From Eulemur rufifrons (Eukaryota; Chordata; Mammalia; Primates; Lemuridae): DNA of 64,000 nt. Below, in pieces: positions 1 to 13,091 of this stretch. Under the pieces are notes generated by a model. The model was not told the DNA's origin. It saw nothing but the letters and a program-made list of their open reading frames with translations, and ran no database searches. A program made the position numbers and the translations under genes. Location of the stretch: the NCBI RefSeq assembly GCF_041146395.1, contig NW_027182923.1:275001-339000 (forward strand), in the 5' to 3' direction. Each line of letters opens with the position of its first letter. Position 1 is the first letter of the stretch.

Positions 1-1858
1 GCCTAATGCAGACAGGGCCCGTGCGCTAAGCATAAACAATACCTTTAACAGATAACCCTAACCCTGAACATAACACCCAACCCTGTTCCTATTTCTCCCC
101 TTAACACGTAAACCTCACCGTGCGCCTAACTGTAACCTCTTATCCTAACGTTAATGCATAACCCATTTCCTGAGAACAACCCCTATCCCATAATTCTAAC
201 CCTATCTCCTAGTCATCACTGTGACACCTAATCCCTAACCCTAATTCTAAACCGCTAACCCTAACCGTAACCCTACCTACAACCCTAACACTGACAGTAA
301 CCCTTACTTCTAACCCCAACGCTATGCCTCAAAAAAACCCTAACCCTTGACCCTAACCCTTCACCCTAACCCCTAAGCCTTACCCTAACCCTTAACCCTA
401 ATCCTAATCCTAACCATTAAACCTAACCCTAGCTCTTAAAGCTAACCCTAAACCTTACCCTCACGACTAGACCTAACCCTGACACTAACATAACACCTAA
501 CCCTAACCAGAACCCCTAAAGCTAACCCTGAACCCTATCCCTAACCCTAGCAGTAAACTTTAACCATAAACCTAAGCCCAACCCGTAACCCTAATCCTAT
601 CCTTTTATCCTAAAACTAACCCCTAAACCTAACCCCTATACCTCACCCTAACTATAACCCCAATCCTAATTCTAACCATACCCCTTCATAAAACACTAAC
701 TCCTAACCGCTATCCCTAACACTAACCAAAAATCCTAATCACTAATCCCTAACTCTAAGGCTTAACCTTTACCCTAACCGTTAACCCTCACCCTAAATCT
801 TAACACTGACCCTAACCTTAACCTATAACTCTAAGCCTAACCCTTAACCCGACAGTAAGGAAGACCCTTAATGTTAATGGGATCCCTTATCCCTAACCCT
901 AACACTACAGCTAAAAATAACCCTGACCTTGGATCCTTAAACCTAACCCCTAACACTTACTTTAACCCCAAACCCTAACCCTAACCCTAAGCATTAAACC
1001 TAACCCTATCTCTTAACCCTAACGCTAGCCCTTACCTTAACGCCTAGATCTAACCCTAAATCTAACCTACCGCCTAATCCTAACCTTAAGCCCTAATGCT
1101 AACACTAACCCTGAATCCTAAACCTACCTGTAACCCTTAACACTAACCCTATCCGTGAACCTAAACCCTGACCCTAACCATTACCCGCACCCAAGCATTT
1201 AACCCTGACCCTAATCCTAATCCTTAATGCTAACCCCAACACTAAACCCTAACCCTAAGCCCAACACTTATCCCTAATCCTATCCCTTAACCCTAACCCT
1301 AACCCTAATGCTAACCCCTAAACGTAACCCTAACCGTGACCAGTAAACCTAACCCTAACCTTTAACACAATTATAGCACATAACTCTAACTCAAAAACTA
1401 ACCCTAACCCTAACCCTAACCCTAAACCCTAACTCTTAACCTTAACCCAAAGCGTTAACTCTCACGCTAACCTTTAATCCTAACCCTGATCCTAATCTTC
1501 AACCCTAAACCTAACACTTAACCCTAACCCTGTACCAAACCCTAATCCCTCATCTTAACCCTAACCGTAAACCTCAACCCTAAACCAAAGTGTAACCGTT
1601 AAACCTAAGAGTAACCTTTAACCCTAACCCTATTCCCTAACCCTAAGCCCTCACCCTAACACTAACCATAATCCTAACCCTAAATCTAATTCTCAGACTT
1701 CTTGCTTTCTTAGAGTTTAGAAAGCCTGCAATCCTCCCATGCCATGCGTGAAAGGAGGCTCTACCACTGCGTCCTGCATGAAACCCACGGGCCCATACCC
1801 AGAGTATGATAGAGTGGGTTCCCGGGTACAATCCCAGCCCCCTAAACTCCCCCCGCCC
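1..1858 (-). repeat. 1.87 kb telomere-like unit U1 (1858 bp)
   Basis: First unit of the tandem array. I phase units at the word GCCTAATGCAGACAGGGCCC, with which the window begins. About 1.65 kb is degenerate CCCTAA, followed by anchor A on the minus strand from 1,689 into the first ~35 bp of U2. Perfect hexamers run only about four in a row (near 1,398-1,424), so this is old telomere-like DNA and not a working telomere. The segment near 1,310-1,330 reads CTAATGCTAACCCCTAAACG, closer to units 8-12 than to units 2-7. No gene is seen. Confidence 0.93.
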
Positions 1859-3729
1859 GCCCAATGCAGACAGGGCCCGTGCGCTAAGCATAAACAATAC
1901 CTTTAACAGATAACCCTAACCCTGAACATAACACCCAACCCTGTTCCTATTTCGCCCCTTAACACGTAAACCTCACCGTGCGCCTAACTTTAACCTCTTA
2001 TCCTAACGTTAATGCATAACCCATTTCCTGAGAACAACCCCATCCCATAATTCTAACCCTATCTCCTAGTCATCACTGTGACACCTAATCCCTAACCCTA
2101 ATTCTAAACCGCTAACCCTAACCGTAACCCTACCTACAACCCTAACACTGACAGTAACCCTTACTTCTAACCCCAACGCTATGCCTAACAAAAACCCTAA
2201 TCCTTGACTCTAACCCTTCACCCTAACCCCTAAGCCTTACCCTAACCCTTAACCCTAATCCTAATCCTAACCATTAAACCTAACCCTAGCTCTTAAAGCT
2301 AACCCTAAACCTTACCCTCACGACTAGACCTAACCCTGACACTAACCTAACACCTAACCCTAACCAGAACCCCTAAAGCTAACCCTGAACCCTATCCCTA
2401 ACCCCAGCAGTAAACTTTAACCCTAAACCTAAGCCCAACCCGTAACCCTAATCCTATCCTTTTACCCTAAAACTAACCCCTAAACCTAACCCCTATACCT
2501 CACCCTAACTCTAACCCCAATCCTAATTCTAACCATACCCCTTCATAAAACACTAACTCCTAACCGCTAACCCTAACACTAACCAAAAACCCTAATCACT
2601 AATCCCTAACCCTAACGCTTAACCTTTACCCTAACCGTTAACCCCCACCCTAAATCTTAACACTGACCCTAACTTTAACCTTTAACTCTAAGCCTAACCC
2701 TTAACCCTACAGTAAGGAAGACCCTTAATGCTAATGGGATCCCTTATCCCTAACCCTAACACTACAGCTAAAAATAACCCTAACCTTGGATCCTTAAACC
2801 TAACCCCTAACACTTACTTTAACCCCAAACCCTAACCCTGATCCTAAGCATTAAACCTAACCCTATCTCTTAACCCTAACGCTAGCCCTTACCTTAACGC
2901 CTAGATCTAACCCTTAATCTAACCTACCGCCTAATCCTAACCTTAAGCCCTAATGCTAACACTAACCCTGAACCCTAAACCTACCCGTAACCCTTAACAC
3001 TAACCCTATCCGTGAACCTTAACCCTGACCCTAACCATTACCCGCACCCAAGCATTTAACCCTGACCCTAACCCTAATCCTTAATGATAACCCTAACACT
3101 AAAACCTAACCCTAAGCCCAACACTTAACCCTAATCCTATCCCTTAACCCTAACCCTAACCCTTATGCTAACCCAAAAACGTAACCCTAACCGTGACCAG
3201 TAAACCTAACCCTAAACTCTAACACAAACCATAGCACATAACTCTAACCCTAAAACTAACCCTAACCCTAACCCTAAGCCCTAACTCATAACCTTAACCC
3301 TAAGCGTTAACTCTCACGCTAACCTATAATCCTAACCCTAATCCTAATCTTCAACCCTAAACCTAACACTTAACCCTAACCCTGTATCAAACCCTAACCC
3401 CTCATCTTAACCCTAACCGTAAACCTCAACCCTAAACCAAAGTGTAACCGTTAAACCTAAGAGTAACCTTTAACCCTAACCCTAATCCCTAACCCTAAGC
3501 CCTCACCCTAACACTAAACTTCATCCTTAACCCTAACCAGAATCCTAACCCTAAATCTAATTCTCAGACTTCTTGCTTTCTTAGAGTTTAGAAAGCCTGC
3601 CATCCTCCCATGCCATGCGTGAAAGGAGGCTCTACCACTGTGTCCTGCATGAAACCCACGGGCCCATACCCAGAGTATGATAGAGTGGGTTCCCGGGTAC
3701 AATCCCAGCCCCCTAAACTCCCCCCGCCC
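1859..3729 (-). repeat. 1.87 kb telomere-like unit U2 (1871 bp)
   Basis: Second full unit. Its phasing word carries one change (GCCC for GCCT at 1,859). Anchor A starts at 3,560. It has the units-2-to-7 form CTTATGCTAACCCAAAAACG near 3,162. It shares CTTGACTCTAACCC (near 2,207) with U4 but not U3 or U5, one of the marks of a two-unit duplication. Confidence 0.93.
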
Positions 3730-5617
3730 GCCTAATGCAGACAGGGCCCGTGCGCTAAGCATAAACAATACCTTTAACAGATAACCCTAACCCTGAACAT
3801 AACACCCAACCCTGTTCCTATTTCTCCCCTTAACAAGTAAACCTCACCGTGCGCCTAACTTTAACTTCTTATCCTAACGTTAGTGCATAACCCATTTCCT
3901 GAGAACAACCCCTATCCCATAATTCTAACCCTCTCTCCTAGTCATCACTGTGACACCTAATCCCTAACCCTAATTCTAAACCGCTAACCCTAACCGTAAC
4001 CCTACCTACAACCCTAACACTGACAGTAACCCTTACTTCTAACCCCAACGCTATGCCTAACAAAAACCCTAACCCTTGACCCTAACCCTTCACTCTAACC
4101 CCTAAGCCTTACCCTAACCCTTAACCCTAATCCTAATCCTAACCATTAAACCTAACCCTAGCTCTCAAAGCTAACCATAAACCTTACCCTCACAACTAGA
4201 CCTAACCCTGACACTAACCTAACACCTAACCCTAACCAGAACCACTAAAGCTAACCCTGAACCCTATCCCTAACCCCAGCAGTAAACTTTAACCCTAAAC
4301 CTAAGCCCAACCCGTAACCCTAATCCTATCCTTTTACCCTAAGACTAACCCCTAAACCTAACCCCTATACCTCACCCTAAGTCTAACCCCAATCCTAATT
4401 CTAACCATACCCCTTCATAAAACACTAACTCCTAACAGCTAACCCTAACACTAACCAAAAACCCTAATCACTAATCCCTAACCCTAACGCTTAACCTTTA
4501 CCCTAACCGTTAACCCTCACCCTAAATCTTAAAACTGACCCTAACCTTAACCTTTAACTCTAAGCCTAACCCTTAACCCTACAGTAAGGAAGACCCTTAA
4601 TGCTAATGGGATCCCTTATCCCTAACCCTAACGCTACAGCTAAAAATAACCCTAACCTTGGATCCTTAAACCTAACCCCTAACACTTACTTTAACCCCAA
4701 ACCCTAACCCTGATCCTAAGCATTAAACCTAACCCTATCTCTTAACCCTAATGCTAGCCCTTACCCTAACGCCTAGATCTAACCCTAAATCTAACCTACC
4801 GCCTAATCCTAACCTTAAGCCCTAATGCTAACACTAACCCTGAACCCTAAACCTAGCCGTAACCCTTAACACTAACCCTATCCGTGAACCTTAACCCTGA
4901 CCCTAACCATTACCCGCACCCAAGCATTTAACCCTGACCCATACCTAATCCTTAATGATAACCCTAACACTAAACCCTAACCCTAAGCCCAACACTTAAC
5001 CCTAATCCTATCCCTTAACCCTAACCCTAACCCTTATGCTAACCCAAAAACGTAACCCTAACCGTGACCAGTAAACCTAACCCTAAACTCTAACACAAAC
5101 CATAGCACATAACTCTAACCCTAAAACTAACCCGAACCCTAACCCTAAGCCCTAACTCATAACCTTAAACCTAAGCGTTAACTCTCACGCTAACCTTTAT
5201 TCCTAACCCTAATCCTAATCTTCCACCCTAAACCTAACACTTAACCCTAACCCTGTACCAAACCCTAACCCTTTACCAAACTGTAACCCTTCATCTCAAC
5301 CCTAACCGTAAACCTCAACCCTAAACCAAAGTGTAACCGTTAAACCTAAGAGTAACCTTTAACCCTAACCCTAATCCCTAATCCTAAGCCCTCACCCTAA
5401 CACTAAACTTCATCCTTAACCCTAACCAGAATCCTAACCCTAAATCTAATTCTCAGACTTCTTGCTTTCTTAGAGTTTAGAAAGCCTGCAATCCTCCCAT
5501 GCCATGCGTGAAAGGAGGCTCTACCATGTGTCCTGCATGAAACCCACGGGCCCATACCCAGAGTATGATAGAGTGGGTTCCCGGGTACAATCCCAGCCCC
5601 CTAAACTCCCCCCGCCC
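3730..5617 (-). repeat. 1.87 kb telomere-like unit U3 (1888 bp, longest)
   Basis: Third unit. It carries an extra short segment near 5,268-5,288 containing CCAAACTGTAACCC, absent from its neighbours, which accounts for its length. Anchor A (from 5,449) has lost one base near 5,525 (ACCATGTG where other units read ACCACTGTG), which breaks the reading frame that is open in most copies. It shares AACGTTAGTGCATAACC and CCCTCTCTCCTAG (3,870-3,940) with U5. Confidence 0.93.
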
Positions 5618-7489
5618 GCCTAATGCAGACAGGGCCCGTGCGCTAAGCATAAACAATACCTTTAACAGATAACCCTAACCCTGAACATAACACCCAACCC
5701 TGTTCCTATTTCTCCCCTTAACACGTAAACCTCACCGTGCGCCTAACTTTAACCTCTTATCCTAACATTAATGCATAACCCATTTCCTGAGAACAACCCC
5801 TATCCCATAATTCTAACCCTATCTCCTAGTCATCACTGTGACACCTAATCCCTAACCCTAATTCTAAACCGCTAACCCTAACCGTAACCCTACCTACAAC
5901 CCTAACACTGACAGTAACCCTTACTTCTAACCCCAACGCTATGCCTAACAAAAACCCTAACCCTTGACTCTAACCCTTCACCCTAACCCCTAAGCCTTAC
6001 CCTAACCCTTAACCCTAATCCTAATCCTAACCATTAAACCTAACCCTAGCTCTCAAAGTTAACCCTAAACCTTACCCTCACCACTAGACCTAACCCTGAC
6101 ACTAACCTAACACCTAACCCTAACCAGAACCACTAAAGCTAACCCTGAACCCTATCCCTAACCCCAGCAGTAAACTTTAACCCTAAACCTAAGCCCAACC
6201 CGTAACCCTAATCCTATCCTTTTACCCTAAAACTAACCCCTAAACCTAACCCCTGTACCTCACCCTAACTCTAACCCCAATCCTAATTCTAACCATACCC
6301 CTTCATAAAACACTAACTCCTAACCGCTAACCCTAACACTAACCAAAAACCCTAATCACTAATCCCTAACCCTAACGCTTAACCTTTACCCTAACCGTTA
6401 ACCCTCACCCTAAATCTTAGCACTGACCCTAACCTTAACCTTTAACTCTAAGCCTAACCCTTAACCCTACAGTAAGGAAGACCCTTAATGCTAATGGGAT
6501 CCCTTATCCCTAACCCTAACACTACAGCTAAAAATAACCCTAACCTTGGATCCTTAAACCTAACCCCTAACACTTACTTTAACCCCAAACCCTAACCCTG
6601 ATCCTAAGCATTAAACCTAACCCTATCTCTTAACCCTAACGCTAGCCCTTACCCTAACGCCTAGATCTAACCCTAAATCTAACCTACCGCCTAATCCTAA
6701 CCTTAAGCTCTAATGCTAACACTAACCCTGAACCCTAAACCTACCCGTAACCCTTAACACTAACCCTATCCGTGAACCTTAACCCTGACCCTAACCATTA
6801 CCCGCACCCAAGCATTTAACCCTGACCCTAACCCTAATCCTTAATGATAACCCTAACACTAAACCCTAACCCTAAGCCCAACACTTAACCCTAATCCTAT
6901 CCCTTAACCCTAACCCTAACCCTTATGCTAACCCTAAAACGTAACCGTAACCGTGACCAGTAAACCTAACCCTAAACTCTAACACAATCCATAGCACATA
7001 ACTCTAACCCTAAAACTAACCCTAACCCTAACCCTAAGCCCTAACTCATAACCTTAACCCTAAGCGTTAACTCTCACGCTAACCTTTAATCCTAACCCTA
7101 ATCCTAATCTGCAACCCTAAACCTAACACTTAACCCTAACCCTGTACCAAACCCTAACCCCTCATCTTAACCCTAACCTTAAACCTCAACCGTAAACCAA
7201 AGTGTAACCGTTAAACCTAAGAGTAACCTTTAACCCTAACCCTAATCCCTAACCCTAAGCCCTCACCCTAACACTAAACTTGATCCTTAACCCGAACCAG
7301 AATCCTAACCCTAAATCTAATTCTCAGACTTCTTGCTTTCTTAGAGTTTAGAAAGCCTGCAATCCTCCCATGCCATGCGTGAAAGGAGGCTCTACCACTG
7401 TGTCCTGCATGAAACCCACGGGCCCATACCCAGAGTATGATAGAGTGGGTTCCCGGGTACAATCCCAGCCCCCTAAACTCCCCCCGCCC
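5618..7489 (-). repeat. 1.87 kb telomere-like unit U4 (1872 bp)
   Basis: Fourth unit; anchor A starts at 7,320. It shares CTTGACTCTAACCC with U2 and begins a U4-U5 pair that resembles U2-U3 at an offset of 3,760 bp. No gene is seen. Confidence 0.93.
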
Positions 7490-9348
7490 GCCTAATGCAG
7501 ACAGGGCCCGTGCGCTAAGCATAAACAATACCTTTAACAGATAACCCTAACCCTGAACATAACACCCAACCCTGTTCCTATTTCTCCCCTTAACATGTAA
7601 ACCTCACCGTGCGCCTAACTTTAACTTCTTATCCTAACGTTAGTGCATAACCCATTTCCTGAGAACAACCCCTATCCCATAATTCTAACCCTCTCTCCTA
7701 GTCATCACTGTGACACCTAATCCCTAACCCTAATTCTAAACCACTAACCCTAACCGTAACCCTACCTACAACCCTAACACTGACAGTAACCCTTACTTCT
7801 AACCCCAACGCTATGCCTAACAAAAACCCTAACCCTTGACCCTAACCCTTCACCCTAACCCCTAAGCCTTACCCTAACCCTTAACCCTAATCCTAATCCT
7901 AACGATTAAACCTAACCCTAGCTCTTAAAGCTAACCCTAAACCTTACCCTCACGACTAGACCTAACCCTGACACTAACCTAACACCTAACCCTAACAAGA
8001 ACCCCTAAAGCTAACCCTGAACCCTATCCCTAACCCCAGCAGTAAATTTTAACCCTAATCCTAAGCCTAACCCGTAACCCTAATCCTATCCTTTTACCCT
8101 AAAACTAACCCCTAAACCTAACACCTATACCTCACCCTAACTCTAACCCCAATCCTAATTCTAACCCTACCTCTTCATAAAACACTAACTCCTAACCGCT
8201 AACCCTAACACTAACCAAAAACCCTAATCACTAATCCCTAACCCTAACGCTTAACCTTTACCCTAACCGTTAACCCTCACCCTAAATCTTAACACTGACC
8301 CTAACCTTAACCTTTAACTCTAAGCCTAACACTTAACCCTACAGTAAGGAAGACCCTTAATGCTAATGGGATCCCTTATCCCTAACCCTAACACTACAGC
8401 TAAAAATAACCCTAACCTTGGATCCTTAAACCTAACCCCTAACACTTACTCTAACCCCAAACCCTATCCCTGATCCTAAGCATTAAACCTAACCCTATCT
8501 CTTAACCCTAACGCTAGCCCTTACCCTAACGCCTAGATCTAACCCTAAATCTAACCTACCACCTAATCCTAACCTTAAGCCCTAATGCTAACACTAACCC
8601 TGAACCCTAAACCTACCCGTAACCCTTAACACTAACCCTATCCGTGAACCTTAACCCTGACCCTAACCATTACCCGCACCCAAGCATTTAACCCTGACCC
8701 TAACCGTAATCCTTAATGCTAACCCTAACACTAAGCCCAACACTTAACCCTAATCCTATCCCTTAACCCTAACCCTAACCCTTATGCTAACCCAAAAACG
8801 TAACCCTAACCGTGACCAGTAAACCTAACCCTAAACTCTAACACAAACCATAGCACATAACTCTAACCCTAAAACTAACCCTAACCCTAACCCTAAGCCC
8901 TAACTCATAACCTTAACCCTAAGCGTTAACTCTCACGCTAACCTTTAATCCTAACCCTAATCCTAATCTTCAACCCTAAACCTAACACTTAACCCTAACC
9001 CTGTACCAAACCCTAACCCCTCATCTTAACCCTAACCGTAAACCTCAACCCTAAACCAAAGTGTAACCGTTAAACCTAAGAGTAACCTTTAACCCTAACC
9101 CTAATCCCTAACCCTAAGCCCTCACCCTAACACTAAACTTGATCCTTAACCCTAACCAGAATCCTAACCCTAAATCTAATTCTCAGACTTCTTGCTTTCT
9201 TAGAGTTTAGAAAGCCTGCAATCCTCCCATGCCATGCGTGAAAGGAGGCTCTACCACTGTGTCCTGCATGAAACACACGGGCCCATACCCAGAGTATGAT
9301 AGAGTGGGTTCCCGGGTACAATCCCAGCCCCCTAAACTCCCCCCGCCC
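7490..9348 (-). repeat. 1.87 kb telomere-like unit U5 (1859 bp)
   Basis: Fifth unit; anchor A starts at 9,179. It is shortened mainly by a ~13 bp loss near 8,731, where CACTAAGCCCAACAC replaces a longer CACTAAACCCTAACCCTAAG form. It shares its diagnostic 7,630-7,700 variants (GTTAGTGCAT, CCTCTCTCC) with U3. Confidence 0.93.
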
Positions 9349-11220
9349 GCCTAATGCAGACAGGGCCCGTGCGCTAAGCATAAACAATACCTTTAACAGA
9401 TAACCCTAACCCTGAACATAACACCCAACCCTGTTCCTATTTCTCCCCTTAACATGTAAACCTCACTGTGCGCCTAACTTTAACCTCTTATCCTCACGTT
9501 AATGCATAACCCATTTCCTGAGAAAAACCCCTATCCCATAATTCTAACCCTATCTCCTAGTCATCACTGTGACACCTAATCCCTAACCCTAATTCTAAAC
9601 CGCTAACCCTAACCGTAACCCTACCTACAACCCTAACACTGACAGTAACCCTTACTTCTAACCCCAACGCTATGCCTAACAAAAACCCTAACCCTTGACC
9701 CTAACCCTTCACCCTAACCCCTAAGCCTTACCCTAACCCTTAACCCTAATCCTAATCCTAACCATTAAACCTAACCCTAGCTCTCAAAGCTAACCCTAAA
9801 CCTTACCCTCACGGCTAGACCTAACCCTGACACTAACCTAACACCTAACCCTAACCAGAACCCCTAAAGCTAACCCTGAACCCTATCCCTAACCCTAGCA
9901 GTAAACTTTAACCCTAAACCTAAGCCCAACTCGTAACCCTAATGCTATCCTTTTACCCTAAAACTAACCCCTAAACCTAACCCCTATACCTCACCCTAAC
10001 TCTAACCCCAATCCTAATTCTCACCATACCCCTTCATAAAACACTAACTCCTAACCGCTAACCCTAACACTAACCAAAAACCCTAATCACTAATCCCTAA
10101 CCCTAACGCCTAACCTTTACCCTAACCGTTAACCCTCACCCTAAATCTTAACACTGACCCTAACCTTAAACTTTAACTCTAAGCCTAACCCTTAACCCTA
10201 CAGTAAGGAAGACCCTTAATGCTAATGGGATCCCTTATCCCTAACCCTAACACTACAGCTAAAAATAACCCTAACCTTGGATCCTTAAACCTAATCCCTA
10301 GCACTTACTTTAACCCCAAACCCTAACCCTGATCCTAAGCATTAAACCTAACCCTATCTCTTAACCCTAACGCTAGCCCTTACCCTAACGCCTAGATCTA
10401 ACCCTAAATCTAACCTACCGCCTAATCCTAACCTTAAGCCCTAATGCTAACACTAACCCTGAACCCTAAACCTACCCGTAACCCTTAACACTAACCCTAT
10501 CCGTGAACCTTAACCCTGACCCTAACCATTACCCGCACCCAGGCATTTAACCCTGACCCTAACCCTAATCCTTAATGATAACCCTAACACTAAACCCTAA
10601 CCCTAAGCCCAACACTTAACCCTAATCCTATCCCTTAACCCTAACCCTAACCCTTATGCTAACCCAAAGAAGTAACCCTAACCGAGACCAGTAAACCTAA
10701 CCCTAAACTCTAACACAAACCATAGCACATAACTCTAACCCTAAAACTAACCGTAACCCTAACCCTAAGCCCTAACTCTTAACCTTAACCCTAAGCGTTA
10801 ACTCTCACGTTAACCTTTAATCCTAATCCTAATCCTAATCTTCCACCCTAAACCTAACACTTAACCCTAACCCTGTACCAAACCCTAACCCCTCATCTTA
10901 AGCCTAACCGTAAACCTCAACCCTAAACCAAAGTGTAACCGTTAAACCTAAGAGTAACCTTTAACCCTAACCCTAATCCCTAACCCTAAGCCCTCACCCT
11001 AACACTAAACTTGATCCTTAACCCTAACCAGAATCCTAACCCTAAATCTAATTCTCAGACTTCTTGCTTTCTTAGAGTTTAGAAAGCCTGCAATCCTCCC
11101 ATGCCATGCGTGAAAGGAGGCTCTACCACTGTGTCCTGCATGAAACCCACGGGCCCATACCCAGAGCATGATAGAGTGGGTTCCCGGGTACAATCCCAGC
11201 CCCCTAAACTCCCCCCGCCC
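9349..11220 (-). repeat. 1.87 kb telomere-like unit U6 (1872 bp)
   Basis: Sixth unit; anchor A starts at 11,051. It shares several private changes with U7: CACGGCTAGACC (9,810), AATTCTCACCATACC (10,015), a TAATCC triplet run ending CTTCCACCC (10,820-10,850) and CATCTTAAGCCTAACC (10,895). These mark U6 and U7 as a close pair. Confidence 0.93.
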
Positions 11221-13091
11221 GCCTAATGCAGACAGGGCCCGTGCGCTAAGCATAAACAATACCTTTAACAGATAACCCTAACCCTGAACATAACACCCAA
11301 CCCTGTTCCTATTTCTCCCCTTAACACGTAAACCTCACCGTGCGCCTAACTTTAACCTCTTATCCTAACGTTAATGCATAACCCATTTCCTGAGAACAAC
11401 CCCTATCCCATAATTCTAACCCTATCTCCTAGTCATCACTGTGACACCTAATCCCTAACCCTAATTCTAAACCGCTAACCCTAACCGTAACCCTACCTAC
11501 AACCCTAACACTGACAGTAACCCTTACTTCTAACCCCAACGCTATGCCTAACAAAAACCCTAACACTTGACCCTAACCCTTCACCCTAACCCCTAAGCCT
11601 TACCCTAACCTTAACCCTAATCCTAATCCTAACCATTAAACCTAACCCTAGCTCTCAAAGCTAACCCTAAACCTTACCCTCACGGCTAGACCTAACCCTG
11701 ACACTAACCGAACACCTAACCCTAACCAGAACCCCTAAAGCTAACCCTGAACCCTATCCCTAACCCTAGCAGTAAACTTTAACCCTAAACCTAAGCCCAA
11801 CCCGTAACCCTAATCCTATCCTTTTACCCTAAAACTAAACCCTAAACCTAACCCCTATACCTCACCCTAACTCTAACCCCAATCCTAATTCTCACCATAC
11901 CCCTTCATAAAACACTAACTCCTAACCGCTAACCCTAACACTAACCAAAAACCCTAATCACTAATCCCTAACCCTAACGTTTAACCTTTACCCTAACCGT
12001 TAACCCTCACCCTAAATCTTAACACTGACCCTAACCTTAACCTTTAACTCTAAGCCTAACCCTTAACCCTACAGTAAGGAAGACCCTTAATGCTAATGGG
12101 ATCCCTTATCCCTAACCCTAACACTACAGCTAAAAATAACCCTAACCTTGGATCCTTAAACCTAACCCCTAACACTTACTTTAACCCCAAACCCTAACCC
12201 TGATCCTAAGCATTAAACCTAACCCTATCTCTTAAGCCTAACGCTAGCCCTTACCCTAACGCCTAGATCTAACCCTAAATCTAACCTACCGCCTAATCCT
12301 AACCTTAAGCCCTAATACTAACACTAACCCTGAACCCTAAACCTACCCGTAACCCTTAACACTAACCCTATCCGTGAACCTTAACCCTGACCCTAACCAT
12401 TACCCGCACCCAAGCATTTAACCCTGACCCTAACCCTAATCCTTAATGATAACCCTAACACTAAACCCTAACCCTAAGCCCAACACTTAACCCTAATCCT
12501 ATCCCTTAACCCTAACCCTAACCCTTATGCTAACCCAAAAACGTAACCCTAACCTTGACCAGTAAACCTAACCCTAAACTCTAACACAAACCATAGCACA
12601 TAACTCTAACCCTAAAACTAACCCTAACCCTAACCCTAAGCCCTAACTCATAACCTTAACCCTAAGCGTTAACTCTCACGTTAACCTTTAATCCTAATCC
12701 TAATCCTAATCTTCCACCCTAAACCTAACACTTAACCCTAACCCTGTACCAAACCCTAACCCCTCATCTTAAGCCTAACCGTAAACCTCAACCCTAAACC
12801 AAAGTGTAACCGTTAAACCTAAGAGTAACCTTTAACCCTAACCCTAATCCCTAACCCTAAGCCCTCACCCTAACACTAAACTTCATCCTTAACCCTAACC
12901 AGAATCCTAACCCTAAATCTAATTCTCAGACTTCTTGCTTTCTTAGAGTTTAGAAAGCCTGCAATCCTCCCATGCCATGCGTGAAAGGAGGCTCTACCAC
13001 TGTGTCCTGCATGAAACCCACGGGCCCATACCCAGAGTATGATAGAGTGGGTTCCCGGGTACAATCCCAGCCCCCTAAACTCCCCCCGCCC
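11221..13091 (-). repeat. 1.87 kb telomere-like unit U7 (1871 bp)
   Basis: Seventh unit; anchor A starts at 12,922. It carries the U6-specific variants at 11,683, 11,886, 12,690-12,718 and 12,767. It is the last unit with the AACCCAAAAACG form (12,532); the next unit switches subfamily. Confidence 0.93.

Noticed and set aside
1396..1430. A functional chromosome end (true telomere)
   Set aside because: Perfect CCCTAA runs reach only about four hexamers, and the array continues in both directions with GC-rich spacers. This is degenerate telomere-like DNA inside the sequence.
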